Source: Chersky-840 sp050011815
GTDB lineage: Bacteria > Actinomycetota > Acidimicrobiia > Acidimicrobiales > UBA8190
Assembly (NCBI GenBank): GCA_050011815.1
Contig: JBEKIJ010000017.1
Span: 1-64,000, forward strand
Direction: 5' to 3'
Length of the DNA: 64,000 nucleotides
The translations under genes were made by a program, and so were the position numbers. Below the pieces are notes generated by a model, which saw only the letters and a list, made by a program, of their open reading frames with translations, searched no databases and was not told the origin of the DNA. Shown here in pieces: positions 24,176 through 32,813 of this stretch (positions within the stretch are counted from its first letter, which is position 1; each line of letters starts with the position of its first letter).

Positions 24176-26161
24176 ATGACCACCGAGACAGAGACGACCC
24201 TCGACGACGCCACCCTTCTCGCCATGTTCGAGACCATGGCGCTCATCGCCGCGACCGATGAGGCCCTGCGCGGCGCCATCTCGGCGGGGAGCGCCACCCT
24301 GGCCTACTACTCGCCCCGGGGCCAGGAGGCGGTGGCGGCGGGCTTCGCCGCCGCGCTTCGTCCCGACGACTACCTCGTCACCACCTACCGGGGGCTCCAC
24401 GACCAGATCGCCAAGGGCGTTCCCCTCCGGGCGCTGCTGGCCGAGATGCTGGGCCGGGCGCAGGGCACCGGCAAGGGGAAGGGCGGGCCCATGCACGTGG
24501 TGTGGCCCGAGGTGGGTCTCATGCTGACCACGGGAGTGGTGGGCTCGGGACTCCCCATCGGGGCGGGCCTCGCCTGGGCCGCGTCGCGCCAGGGCGAGGG
24601 TCGCGTGACCGTCGTCTCCTTCGGCGACGGGGCCACCAACATCGGGGCCTTCCACGAGGCCGCCAACCTGGCCGCGGTGTGGGGGCTCCCGGTGGTCTTC
24701 CTGTGCCAGAACAACGGGTACGGCGAGCACACCGCCTTCGCCGACCACCTGCGCGTCGAGCACGTGGCCCAGCGCGCCGCGGCCTACGGCATGCCCGGGG
24801 TGACCGTGGACGGCAACGACCCGGTGGCCGTGCACGGCGCGGTGTCGGCCGCGGCACGACGGGCCCGGGCGGGGGAGGGGCCGACACTCGTCGAAGCGGT
24901 GACCTACCGGCTCTTCGGGCACGTGTTCGGGGACCGCATGACCTACGTCGACCCCGGCGAGCTCGAAGAGGCCTGGAAGCACGAGCCCGTGGACCGGTTC
25001 CGGCGCGCCCTGGTCGAGCGGGGTCTGTTGACAGAGGAGGAGGCCGACGCGGTGCAGGGGCGCGCCGGCGCCACGGCCGGGGAGACCCTGGCCGAGGTGC
25101 TCGAGCTGCCCGAGCCCGACGTCGACGAGGTGCTCACCGACGTCGTCTCACCTCCGGTGGTGTCCTCGGCGGCGCTGTCGGGCGGGCACCCCGAGATGAG
25201 CGTGCGGTCGGCCATCACCCTGGCCCTCGACGACGCCCTGGCCTCCGACGACCGGGTGGTGCTGCTCGGGGAGGACATCTCCGACAACGGGGTGTTCGGC
25301 GTGACCAAGGGGCTGGCCGCCAAGCACGGGGCCGACCGGGTACGCGACACGCCCATCTCGGAGCAGGCCATCGTGGGGGCCGCCATCGGGGCCGCTCTCG
25401 GCGGGCTACGGCCCGTGGCCGAGGTCATGTTCATGGACTTCCTCGGCCTGTGCCTGGACCAGCTGGCCAACCACGGCGCCAAGCTGCGGTACATGTCGGG
25501 CGGGCTCACCCCCGTGCCCATGGTGCTGCGCACCGCGGTGGGGGGCGGGCTGCAGGTGGGAGCCCAGCACTCGCAGATGCTCGAGGCGTGGCTCACCCAC
25601 GTGCCGGGGCTCAAGGTGGTCGTCCCGAGCACGCCCTCGGACGCCCGGGGACTGCTGGCGTCGTGCATCGCCGACGACGATCCCTGCGTCTTCATCGAAC
25701 AGGTGCTCCTGCTCTCTCGCAAGGGTGTGGTCGGCGACGAGCCCGTGCCGCTGGGCGTGGCCGACGTCAAGCGCGCCGGCGCGGACGTGACCGTGGTCAC
25801 CTACGGGCGACAGGTGCACGAGGCCATCGCCGTGGCCGACACCATGGCGTCGCGCGGGGTGGAGGTCGAGGTGCTCGACCTGCGCACGCTCGTCCCCCTG
25901 GACGAGGCGGCCGTGCTCGAGTCCGTGGGTCGCACCCGCCGGGCCGTCGTCCTGCACGAGGCCGTGGTGACCGGCGGGTTCGGTGCCGAGCTGGCGGCGG
26001 GTATCTCCGAGGCGCTCTTCGGGCTTTTGGTGGCGCCCGTCCTGCGGGTGGGCGCCTTGCCGGCCCCGTTGCCCTACGCCCGCAACCTCGAACGCCTTGC
26101 CCTCCCCGGTCCCGAACGACTGCTCGAGGCCCTCGAGTGGGTCATGGCCTACGAGACCTGA
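24176..26161 (+). CDS. Fused alpha-beta 2-oxoacid dehydrogenase E1
   Basis: A 661-residue protein joining E1 alpha (about 1-320) and E1 beta (about 340-661) of a pyruvate, acetoin or branched-chain 2-oxoacid dehydrogenase. The thiamine diphosphate motif is GDGATNIGAFHEAANLAAVW through LCQNNGYGEH in the alpha half. The beta half has GEDISDNGVFGVTKGLAAKH, then PISEQAIVGAAIGAALGGLR. It would decarboxylate a 2-oxoacid and acylate a lipoyl group. The next gene supplies a lipoyl domain, but no E2 acyltransferase or E3 is in the window. Confidence 0.88.
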   Translation: MTTETETTLDDATLLAMFETMALIAATDEALRGAISAGSATLAYYSPRGQEAVAAGFAAALRPDDYLVTTYRGLHDQIAKGVPLRALLAEMLGRAQGTGKGKGGPMHVVWPEVGLMLTTGVVGSGLPIGAGLAWAASRQGEGRVTVVSFGDGATNIGAFHEAANLAAVWGLPVVFLCQNNGYGEHTAFADHLRVEHVAQRAAAYGMPGVTVDGNDPVAVHGAVSAAARRARAGEGPTLVEAVTYRLFGHVFGDRMTYVDPGELEEAWKHEPVDRFRRALVERGLLTEEEADAVQGRAGATAGETLAEVLELPEPDVDEVLTDVVSPPVVSSAALSGGHPEMSVRSAITLALDDALASDDRVVLLGEDISDNGVFGVTKGLAAKHGADRVRDTPISEQAIVGAAIGAALGGLRPVAEVMFMDFLGLCLDQLANHGAKLRYMSGGLTPVPMVLRTAVGGGLQVGAQHSQMLEAWLTHVPGLKVVVPSTPSDARGLLASCIADDDPCVFIEQVLLLSRKGVVGDEPVPLGVADVKRAGADVTVVTYGRQVHEAIAVADTMASRGVEVEVLDLRTLVPLDEAAVLESVGRTRRAVVLHEAVVTGGFGAELAAGISEALFGLLVAPVLRVGALPAPLPYARNLERLALPGPERLLEALEWVMAYET

Positions 26162-26168
26162 GCCCCCG

Positions 26169-26393
26169 GTGTTGCTCCGGCTTCCCAAGATCGGCATGGA
26201 GATGACCGAGGCCGTCCTGGCCCGGTGGCTGGTCGACGACGGCGCCACGGTGGCCAAGGGTCAGCCGCTCTACGAGATGGAGACCGACAAGGTCACCAAC
26301 GAGATCGAGTCCCCGGCCCCGGGCCGACTGCGACGGGTCGCACTCGAGGGGGAGACCTACCAGGTGGGGGACCCCGTCGCCGAGATCGACTGA
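26169..26393 (+). CDS. Stand-alone biotinyl/lipoyl attachment domain
   Basis: A 74-residue protein that is a single lipoyl domain. It has LRLPKIGMEMTEAVLARWLV, the modification loop METDKVTNEIESP (lysine acceptor) and YQVGDPVAEID at the C-terminus. It lies 7 bases after the E1 fusion and starts with GTG, so it is presumably its acyl carrier. A full E2 would also have a catalytic domain of about 230 residues. Either E2 is elsewhere or this domain serves a different reaction. Confidence 0.88.
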   Translation: MLLRLPKIGMEMTEAVLARWLVDDGATVAKGQPLYEMETDKVTNEIESPAPGRLRRVALEGETYQVGDPVAEID

Positions 26394-26404
26394 CCCCGGG
26401 ACCC

Positions 26405-27820
26405 TCAGCCCCCTGGGGGAGGTGGGGGGAGCAGGGAGGGAGTGAACAGCACCGGTCGTCCCGCACCACGGCGCTTCGATTCGCGCATGGCGAGCTCGGC
26501 CTGATCGACCAGCGCGTCGGCATCGACCACCGACCCGCTCGACCACGCCACCCCGATGCTGGCTCGGGATCCGATCTTGATGTCTTTGAGCTGGATCTCG
26601 TGGGAGAGGGCTTCGGCCACCCTGATGGCGGTCCGCACCGCCTCGGCCGCGGTGGCGATCCCGGGGCAGACGACGAGGAACTCGTCCCCGCCCACCCGGC
26701 CCACGATGTCGTCCTCGCGCACCGCGCCGTGGAGCCGTCGGGCCACCACGCCCAGGAATTCGTCACCGGCGTCGTGACCCCGGCCGTCGTTGAGCTCCTT
26801 GAAGTGGTCGAGGTCGACGTAGATGGCGGCGGGACTCGATCCGTCGCCCGCCCCGGCCACGATGGCCTCGAGCGCGGCCATGGTCGAAGCCCGGTTGTGG
26901 CACCGGGTGAGCACGTCGAAGGTGGCGCGCAGGTGCGGCCCGTCGCGGGTGCCGGCGCCGAAGTCTCTGATCTCCGACACACACACCAGGGCCCCGGTGA
27001 CATCTCCGTCGTGGTTGGTGAGGGCTCGCAGGGCCAGCCGGCAGGAGCGGACCTCGACATCGGCGCCACCCCCGGTGCCGTCGCCGTCCTCGGTCGAGTG
27101 GGCCCCGTCGCGCACCGGTGCTCGAACGGCGACCTCGAGCTCGTCGTCGACCCCGTCGCGCAGCACACCGTCCACCGCCGCGTCGGCGCGCCCTCGATCG
27201 TCGTCCACGAGCGTGGCCAGTTGCTCGTCGAACGTGGCGGCGCGGGGGCAGCCGAGCATGTCGTGGAGGCGGTCGTTGGTGTCGAGGACCCGCCCGAGGG
27301 AGTCGATGTGGAGCACGCCCATGGGGATCGTCTCGAGCAGGCGCGCCTGCAGGTGCTCGCGGGCCCGGAGAACGTCTGCGGCGGCCTCGAGGACGTCCCT
27401 GCCGGCGCGGGCGAACCGGGGAGCGATCGCCGGTGTCTCGGGATCGAAGACGACGGCATCGGCTCCCACGGCACCGACGACCACGCCCAGGTAGACGCCG
27501 TAGGACCGTCGGGCGTCGAGGAAGTGCACGACCACCGGTCGCCCGGGGTCCGAGGTGAGGCGGACCGGCGCCCGGGAGGCCCCCACGGTGCGGGCCTTCT
27601 CCCAGGCGTTGATGAGCACCACCCGGTCGGCGACGACGACGACATTGAGCGCCGACCGGGCCCGGACGACGCGATGGCCCTCGAGCGGGACCGACCCCGG
27701 CATCTCCACCATGAGGCCGTCGGGCCCGATGGCACAGGCCTGGGCCTCGGCGTGTTGGTCGAAAAGGCACGACAGAGCGGCGTCGACGATCCTGGGGTCG
27801 AGTCGGCCGCCACTGCGCAT
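26405..27820 (-). CDS. PAS-GGDEF diguanylate cyclase
   Basis: A 471-residue soluble protein predicted to make cyclic di-GMP from two GTP. A PAS-like sensor sits centrally (LETIPMGVLHIDSLGRVLDT). The C-terminal cyclase has an intact active site GGDEF at 379-383, with the inhibitory I-site R-E-D-D five residues before it. The frame extends to a GTG at 27859, but ATG 27820 has a GATAAC box exactly 6 bases upstream. It diverges from the GGDEF-EAL gene across a 149-base gap. Confidence 0.88.
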   Translation of the reverse strand: MRSGGRLDPRIVDAALSCLFDQHAEAQACAIGPDGLMVEMPGSVPLEGHRVVRARSALNVVVVADRVVLINAWEKARTVGASRAPVRLTSDPGRPVVVHFLDARRSYGVYLGVVVGAVGADAVVFDPETPAIAPRFARAGRDVLEAAADVLRAREHLQARLLETIPMGVLHIDSLGRVLDTNDRLHDMLGCPRAATFDEQLATLVDDDRGRADAAVDGVLRDGVDDELEVAVRAPVRDGAHSTEDGDGTGGGADVEVRSCRLALRALTNHDGDVTGALVCVSEIRDFGAGTRDGPHLRATFDVLTRCHNRASTMAALEAIVAGAGDGSSPAAIYVDLDHFKELNDGRGHDAGDEFLGVVARRLHGAVREDDIVGRVGGDEFLVVCPGIATAAEAVRTAIRVAEALSHEIQLKDIKIGSRASIGVAWSSGSVVDADALVDQAELAMRESKRRGAGRPVLFTPSLLPPPPPGG

Positions 27821-27969
27821 GCCGCCGTTATCGACCCATTGCGCCCCGGCGTTGAGCACGGCGGCCCCGGGCCGGCGACGGCGTCGAGATCCCGCCGAGG
27901 AAAAGGGACGAAAGTCCTGGTCTGACGGGTACGGTCAAGTTTCGGTCCCGAATTACCGAAATTCCCCCC

Positions 27970-29931
27970 GTGACGTCCCCAGCGCCTCGGGCGCGCTCTT
28001 TGGCGCGACTGTTCATCACCTACGCGGCGATCACGGCCATTCCCGTCCTCCTCCTGGGCCTGACGCTGGCGGCGAGCTACCGGTCCGAGGCCACCCAGCG
28101 CGGCGTCGCCGAAGGGCTGTCCGAGGCGCGCCTCGTGGCCGAGACGGCGGTGGAGCCGATCCTCGACGGCCGTCCCATCAGCCAGGGCCTCAGCCCGGGC
28201 GAGACCGCGGCCATGCGCCTCCTGGTGACACGGGCCGTGGGGGACCACAACGTCCTGCGCATGCGACTCCAGGACCTCTCGGGTCACGTCGTGTTCTCCG
28301 ACGACGGGTCGGGGTTCTCCACGAAGGCCGACGACGAGGCCGTCGAAGCCGGCCAGGGCGAGATCACCGCCGATCTCACGCACCTGAACGCGGACGACGA
28401 CGACTCCGGGCCGCTCGGCCCCCAGGCCGTCGAGGTCTACTTGCCGCTCACCGCCGGGAGGCCCGAGCACGTCGTGGGGGTGTTCGAGGTCTACCTGCCC
28501 TACGCGCCCATCGCCAAGGACGTCGACGCCGGCTTGCACGCGCTGTACCTCGACCTCCTCCTCGGGCTGGGGGCGCTGTACGTCGTCCTCTTCATCATCT
28601 CGGTGTCGGTCAGCCGTCGTCTGCGCCAGCAGGTCAAGGAGAACAAGTTCCTGGCCGAGCACGATTCGCTCACCGAGCTGCCCAACCGGTCGCTGTTCCA
28701 CCAGCGCGCCCAGGAAGCCGTCATGCAGGCGGTGCGGAGCGACTCCCAAACCGCCATCGCCATCGTCGACCTGGACCGGTTCAAAGAGGTCAACGACACC
28801 CTGGGCCACGACAGCGGTGACCAGCTCCTCACCCTCCTGGCGCAGCGTCTCGCCGATCACACCCGGCCCCAAGACGCCGTGGCGCGCCTGGGCGGGGACG
28901 AGTTCGGCGTCATCCTGTCCGAGGTCGGGGACGCCGAGGAGGTGCTGCGGCGCCTGCGCGACATCATCGAGCACGAGGTCGAGGTGAGCGGGCTGCCCCT
29001 GTCGGTCGAGTCGAGCATCGGGTTCGTCATCGCTCCCGACGACGGGATCGACGCGGACGACCTCCTCCAGCACGCCGATGTGGCCATGTACGTGGCCAAG
29101 GCGCAGCACGTGGGCGTGGTCCGCTACGACGCCGCCCACGACCACTACGACGCCGCCAACCTCGGGCTCATCGCCGAGCTGCGCCGAGCCATCGACGCCG
29201 GCGAGCTGGTCATGCACTACCAGCCCAAGGCGGCCCTGGAGGACAGGCACGTGGAGGCGGTCGAGGCCCTGGTGCGCTGGCAGCATCCCACCCTCGGCCT
29301 GCTGTACCCCGACCGGTTCATCCCCCTGTGCGAGCAGACCGACCTGATCGACAGGCTCACGACGTGGGTGATGCGCAGAGCGCTGACCGACATCCGCGAC
29401 CTCGGTGACGTGGCGGTGTCGATCAACGTGTCGGCCCGGACCCTCGGCCGGGGCCGGTTCGCCGATCAGGTCATCGCCGTGCTGGCCGAGCTCGACGTGC
29501 CCCCCGAGCGGTTGATCATCGAGATCACCGAGACGGCGCTGCTGACCGACCCCCCTCGCGCCGCAGCCGTCCTGGCCCAGCTCGACGCCATCGGCGTGCG
29601 GGTGAGCCTCGACGACTTCGGGATCGGGCAGACCTCTCTCGGGTACCTGTCGTCGCTGCCCGTCCACGAGCTCAAGATCGACAAGAGCTTCGTGATGGAC
29701 ATGCTGGCCAACCCGGCGCACGCCGCCATCGTGCGGTCCATCGTGGACCTCGGCCACAACCTCAAATTGCGGGTCGTCGGTGAGGGTGTCGAGACCGACG
29801 ACGTATTCACGGCATTGCGCGAGGCCGGATGCGACCTGGCCCAGGGCTACCTGCTGGCGAGGCCCATGCCCGCCGAACAGCTGCGGGGCTGGTTGCTGGC
29901 CGCTCCCCAGCTGACGACCAAAGCGCTCTGA
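27970..29931 (+). CDS. Membrane GGDEF-EAL cyclic-di-GMP enzyme
   Basis: A 653-residue sensor-effector. Transmembrane helices at about 16-40 and 195-218 flank an extracytoplasmic sensor. GGDEF is at 308-312 with an I-site RPQD five residues before it. EAL is at 432-434 (EALVRW), with NVSART, EITETALL, LDDFGIGQTSLGYL, the lysine in LKIDKSFV and VGEGVET. Both domains have the residues expected for activity, so it could synthesise or hydrolyse cyclic di-GMP. It starts with GTG and shares a divergent promoter region with the PAS-GGDEF gene. Confidence 0.9.
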   Translation: MTSPAPRARSLARLFITYAAITAIPVLLLGLTLAASYRSEATQRGVAEGLSEARLVAETAVEPILDGRPISQGLSPGETAAMRLLVTRAVGDHNVLRMRLQDLSGHVVFSDDGSGFSTKADDEAVEAGQGEITADLTHLNADDDDSGPLGPQAVEVYLPLTAGRPEHVVGVFEVYLPYAPIAKDVDAGLHALYLDLLLGLGALYVVLFIISVSVSRRLRQQVKENKFLAEHDSLTELPNRSLFHQRAQEAVMQAVRSDSQTAIAIVDLDRFKEVNDTLGHDSGDQLLTLLAQRLADHTRPQDAVARLGGDEFGVILSEVGDAEEVLRRLRDIIEHEVEVSGLPLSVESSIGFVIAPDDGIDADDLLQHADVAMYVAKAQHVGVVRYDAAHDHYDAANLGLIAELRRAIDAGELVMHYQPKAALEDRHVEAVEALVRWQHPTLGLLYPDRFIPLCEQTDLIDRLTTWVMRRALTDIRDLGDVAVSINVSARTLGRGRFADQVIAVLAELDVPPERLIIEITETALLTDPPRAAAVLAQLDAIGVRVSLDDFGIGQTSLGYLSSLPVHELKIDKSFVMDMLANPAHAAIVRSIVDLGHNLKLRVVGEGVETDDVFTALREAGCDLAQGYLLARPMPAEQLRGWLLAAPQLTTKAL

Positions 29932-30024
29932 GCACACCCCGCTGCTGACACAGCGGTGCCCGGCGCGCCCCGGCGCGCCCCGGCCGGTCCGTGGCCCGCG
30001 CCACACCTGACGGCATGTCATCCT

Positions 30025-30046
30025 GGGCGGCGGGCGACCGCCGCCC
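30025..30046. terminator. Perfect 9-bp GC hairpin with GCGA tetraloop
   Basis: GGGCGGCGG, loop GCGA (a GNRA tetraloop), then CCGCCGCCC. It lies 94 bases after the GGDEF-EAL stop and 30 before the esterase start. There is no T-run, so it may be a factor-dependent terminator or a structured leader of the esterase mRNA. A weaker hairpin (CCGCTG/CAGCGG) precedes it near 29940-29965. Confidence 0.45.
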
Positions 30047-30075
30047 GACCAGGCGCCCGCCAGGGGAGGTGTCCC

Positions 30076-31110
30076 GTGCCGCTGCCGTGGAGTGGAGCGC
30101 TCGCCGGCCGGATCGACGAGCATGTGGTCACCTCGGCCGCGCTCAGGGGAAACCCGCTCGGCGATCCCGTCGAGCGTCCCCTGTGGGTCTACGTCCCGCC
30201 GGGCTACGACGACGGTGAGAATCGGTTGCCGTCGATCTACGTCATCCAGGGCTACACCGGGTACGTGACGATGTGGGCCAACCGCGAGGCGTACCACCAA
30301 CCCTTCCCCGAGACCGCCGATGCCCTCTTCGCCTCGGGCCAAGCCCCTCCGTGCATCGTGGTGTGGGTCGACGCCTGGACGGCGTACGGAGGCTCGCAGT
30401 TCGTGGACTCACCGGGGACGGGTCGGTACCACTCCTATCTGTGCGACGACGTCGTGCCCTTCGTGGACGAGCGGTACCGAACGCTCGACGCCCCCGCGCA
30501 CCGCGGCATCCAGGGGAAGTCCAGTGGCGGCTTCGGGGCCATGATCACCCCCATGCTGCGTCCCGACCTGTTCGGCGGGCTGGCCACCCACGCCGGGGAC
30601 GCCCTGTACGAATGCTGTTACATCCCCGAGTTCCCCAAGGCCGTGCGGGCCCTGCGGTCCTGGGACGGCGACATCGGCGCCTGGTGGGAGGACTTCAAGT
30701 CGAGGACGGCCTTCACCCGCCAGGAGGATCACCTGCTCCTCATGCTGCTCGGGGTGTCGGCCTGCTTCTCCGCCCAGGACGACGGCACCCCGGTGCTCCC
30801 CTTCGATCCCGCCACCGGCCAGATACGCGACGAGGTATGGGCGCGCTGGCTGGCCTGGGACCCGGTGCGGATGGTGCCCCGCTACGCCGACGCGCTGCGG
30901 TCGTTACGAGCCGTGTGGATCGACGGCGGCACGCGTGACGAGTGGTACCTGGATCTCGGTGCGGTCGCCTTTCGGGACGCGTTGGCGCAGATCGGTGTGA
31001 CAGAGGTTCGCTTCGAGCTCTTCGACGCCACCCACGGCGGCATCGGCTGGCGTTACCCGCTGTCGCTCGCCTTCCTGGCCGAGCGGCTGTCGGTGGCGGT
31101 CACGAACTGA
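30076..31110 (+). CDS. Esterase-like alpha/beta hydrolase
   Basis: A 344-residue hydrolase of the esterase D/enterochelin esterase-like type. It has RPLWVYVPPGYDDGE at the first strands, the segment ending GIQGKSSGGFGAM with the nucleophile elbow G-K-S-S-G, and a C-terminal region with DATHGGIGWRYPLSLAFLAE carrying the probable catalytic histidine. No signal peptide. The start is GTG 30076 after GGGGAGGTG; the longer upstream frame is Arg/Pro/Ala-rich and rejected. It overlaps the convergent next gene by 11 bases. Confidence 0.8.
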   Translation: MPLPWSGALAGRIDEHVVTSAALRGNPLGDPVERPLWVYVPPGYDDGENRLPSIYVIQGYTGYVTMWANREAYHQPFPETADALFASGQAPPCIVVWVDAWTAYGGSQFVDSPGTGRYHSYLCDDVVPFVDERYRTLDAPAHRGIQGKSSGGFGAMITPMLRPDLFGGLATHAGDALYECCYIPEFPKAVRALRSWDGDIGAWWEDFKSRTAFTRQEDHLLLMLLGVSACFSAQDDGTPVLPFDPATGQIRDEVWARWLAWDPVRMVPRYADALRSLRAVWIDGGTRDEWYLDLGAVAFRDALAQIGVTEVRFELFDATHGGIGWRYPLSLAFLAERLSVAVTN

Positions 31111-31729
31111 AGATCTGCTCCACGAGGGTCGCCACCAGGCCTCCGACAAGGGCATCGGAGAGATCGCCGGCGATCGTCGTTCCCACGTGCTCGCTCACGT
31201 CACCGAACAGCTTCGACGGGCCGACGGCCAGCTTGATCCGGACGAAGTCGCAACCTTCTGTGGCCGTGATGGTCAGCCTGCCCGGGCCCCGGTCCCCGAA
31301 GCGGTCGATCCACAAGGTGAGGTCGAAGCTGCGCGGGACTCGAGCCGGTTCGTCTCGGAGCACCTCGGTGACGCGTGCCGTGAGGCCCCATTCGCCCAAC
31401 ATCTCGGTGCTGCACTCGAGCACCGGTCGGAGCTCCTCCTGGCACAACAGGCACAGAGCCTCGAACGAGTCTTCGGCCCGGGCCCGGTCGCCGTCTTGAC
31501 GCGACTTGCGGGCCGCGTCCCCAGAGAGGCCCGACGACACTACGAGATCGATCCGGGCCTGCCACAACTGGTCCCCGGCGCCGGCGTGGGCAAAGACGTC
31601 GGGCGTCGCGCTTCTCGGTGCGCGCATGGCCGACGACGTCACGACCGGCGTCGGGTCTGTGGTCTGCCAGAGTCGTTCATGGCGCGCCTGCTCTCCTCCG
31701 ACGTGCATTCGGTCGTCGACGATGGACAT
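31100..31729 (-). CDS. Hypothetical protein (209 aa)
   Basis: Unrecognised. The C-terminal 130 residues look structured: CLLCQEELRPVLECSTEMLG has three cysteines, FDLTLWIDRFGDRGPGRLTI is strand-rich, and the end ALVGGLVATLVEQIFSS is a helix. The first 34 residues are less convincing; ATG 31627 (MRAPRSATPDVFAHAG) is an alternative start. It overlaps the esterase tail by 11 bases on the opposite strand. It may be cytosolic, with no signal peptide or transmembrane segment. Confidence 0.55.
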   Translation of the reverse strand: MSIVDDRMHVGGEQARHERLWQTTDPTPVVTSSAMRAPRSATPDVFAHAGAGDQLWQARIDLVVSSGLSGDAARKSRQDGDRARAEDSFEALCLLCQEELRPVLECSTEMLGEWGLTARVTEVLRDEPARVPRSFDLTLWIDRFGDRGPGRLTITATEGCDFVRIKLAVGPSKLFGDVSEHVGTTIAGDLSDALVGGLVATLVEQIFSS

Positions 31730-31844
31730 GGGCCCCCCGGCAATGACGCGGCTCCCTGTCCGGCCGCCTTCTTGGGCTCAACCCTCGCAGGCCCGGCTCA
31801 CCGGATCCTCTATCCAGCCTCAACAATCGGCCAACCGGGGGCGC

Positions 31845-32813
31845 TCAGGCCAGGCAGGTCAGCGGTCTGCCGCCGTTGAGGGTGATCATGTCGCCGAGCG
31901 CGGCGGCGATGTCGATGGGGTCCCCGGGCCGAGCCCCTTCGCACTCGGCGAAGGCGCGGTGGAGGTTGCCGGCCAGGCGCTCGGGATGGGTGAGGGCCGC
32001 CAGTGAACCGAGGTCCGCCTGGCGCGCCGCGTCGAGGGGGGTGAGACCGGCCTCTTTGGCCTGCGCCGCGGTCTGCTGCAAGAAGCGGAGGTACTCCCCG
32101 GCGATGTCGACGACCTCGGGGCCGCACACCTCGCCGTGCCCGGGGACGATGATGTCGGGCTCGAGCTCCATGACACAGTCGAGCGCCACCAAGGACCCGG
32201 CCACCGATCCCATGAGCACGAAGGGGGTGCCTCCGTTGAACACGAGGTCACCGGTGAACAGGACCCGGTGTTGCGGTATCCAGGCCACCACGTCGTTGGT
32301 GGTGTGCGCGGCCGTGCCGAAGTGGTGCAACTCCACCAGCAGGTCGTCCACGTAGACATCGAGTCGATGCTCGAAGGTGACGAAGGGAGGCGCCGGTTCG
32401 AGCGCGCCCCAGTCCACGGGCTCCCACAGGCCGTCGGGTCGGAGGATCCCCATGGCCCGGATGGCGTCACGGCAGCGGGGGTGGCCGATGATGGTGGCGT
32501 CGGGAAGGAGGCAGTTGCCGTTGGTGTGGTCGCCGTGCTGATGCGTGCTCACCACCAGGCGCGCCCCCCGTGCGCCGTCGAGTCCCTGCTCGCGCTGCAC
32601 ACCGTCGACCGCATCCAGAAAGGCCCGGGTGCGCCGCTCGGTGGCGCAGGTGTCGATGCACAGGACCCTGTCCTCGCCCAGGACGAATCCCGTGTTGTTG
32701 ATCCACCATCCCCCGTCGGGCTGGATGTAGGCGTAGACGCGCTCGGCCACCGTCTCCACCCGCGGCGGCGGGAGCTCGCGGGCGTCGAGAACGTCCCGGT
32801 TCGTCGAGGTCAT
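31845..32813 (-). CDS. Metallo-beta-lactamase-fold hydrolase
   Basis: A 322-residue MBL-fold enzyme with a complete binuclear metal site: THQHGDHTNGNC (HxHxDH), the later histidine in TAAHTTND, the aspartate in FTGDLVFNGG and the histidine in IVPGHGEVCG. C-terminal about 70 residues are helical. It resembles cyclase/hydrolase members acting on thioesters or lactones rather than true beta-lactamases. Its start overlaps the HDAC-like gene stop (ATGA), making a two-gene operon. Confidence 0.88.
   Translation of the reverse strand: MTSTNRDVLDARELPPPRVETVAERVYAYIQPDGGWWINNTGFVLGEDRVLCIDTCATERRTRAFLDAVDGVQREQGLDGARGARLVVSTHQHGDHTNGNCLLPDATIIGHPRCRDAIRAMGILRPDGLWEPVDWGALEPAPPFVTFEHRLDVYVDDLLVELHHFGTAAHTTNDVVAWIPQHRVLFTGDLVFNGGTPFVLMGSVAGSLVALDCVMELEPDIIVPGHGEVCGPEVVDIAGEYLRFLQQTAAQAKEAGLTPLDAARQADLGSLAALTHPERLAGNLHRAFAECEGARPGDPIDIAAALGDMITLNGGRPLTCLA

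Noticed and set aside
26293..30342. A 1349-codon open frame on the minus strand
   Set aside because: It runs through the GGDEF and GGDEF-EAL genes in other frames or strands. Its translation changes character and lacks domains of its own; long empty frames are expected at 70% GC.
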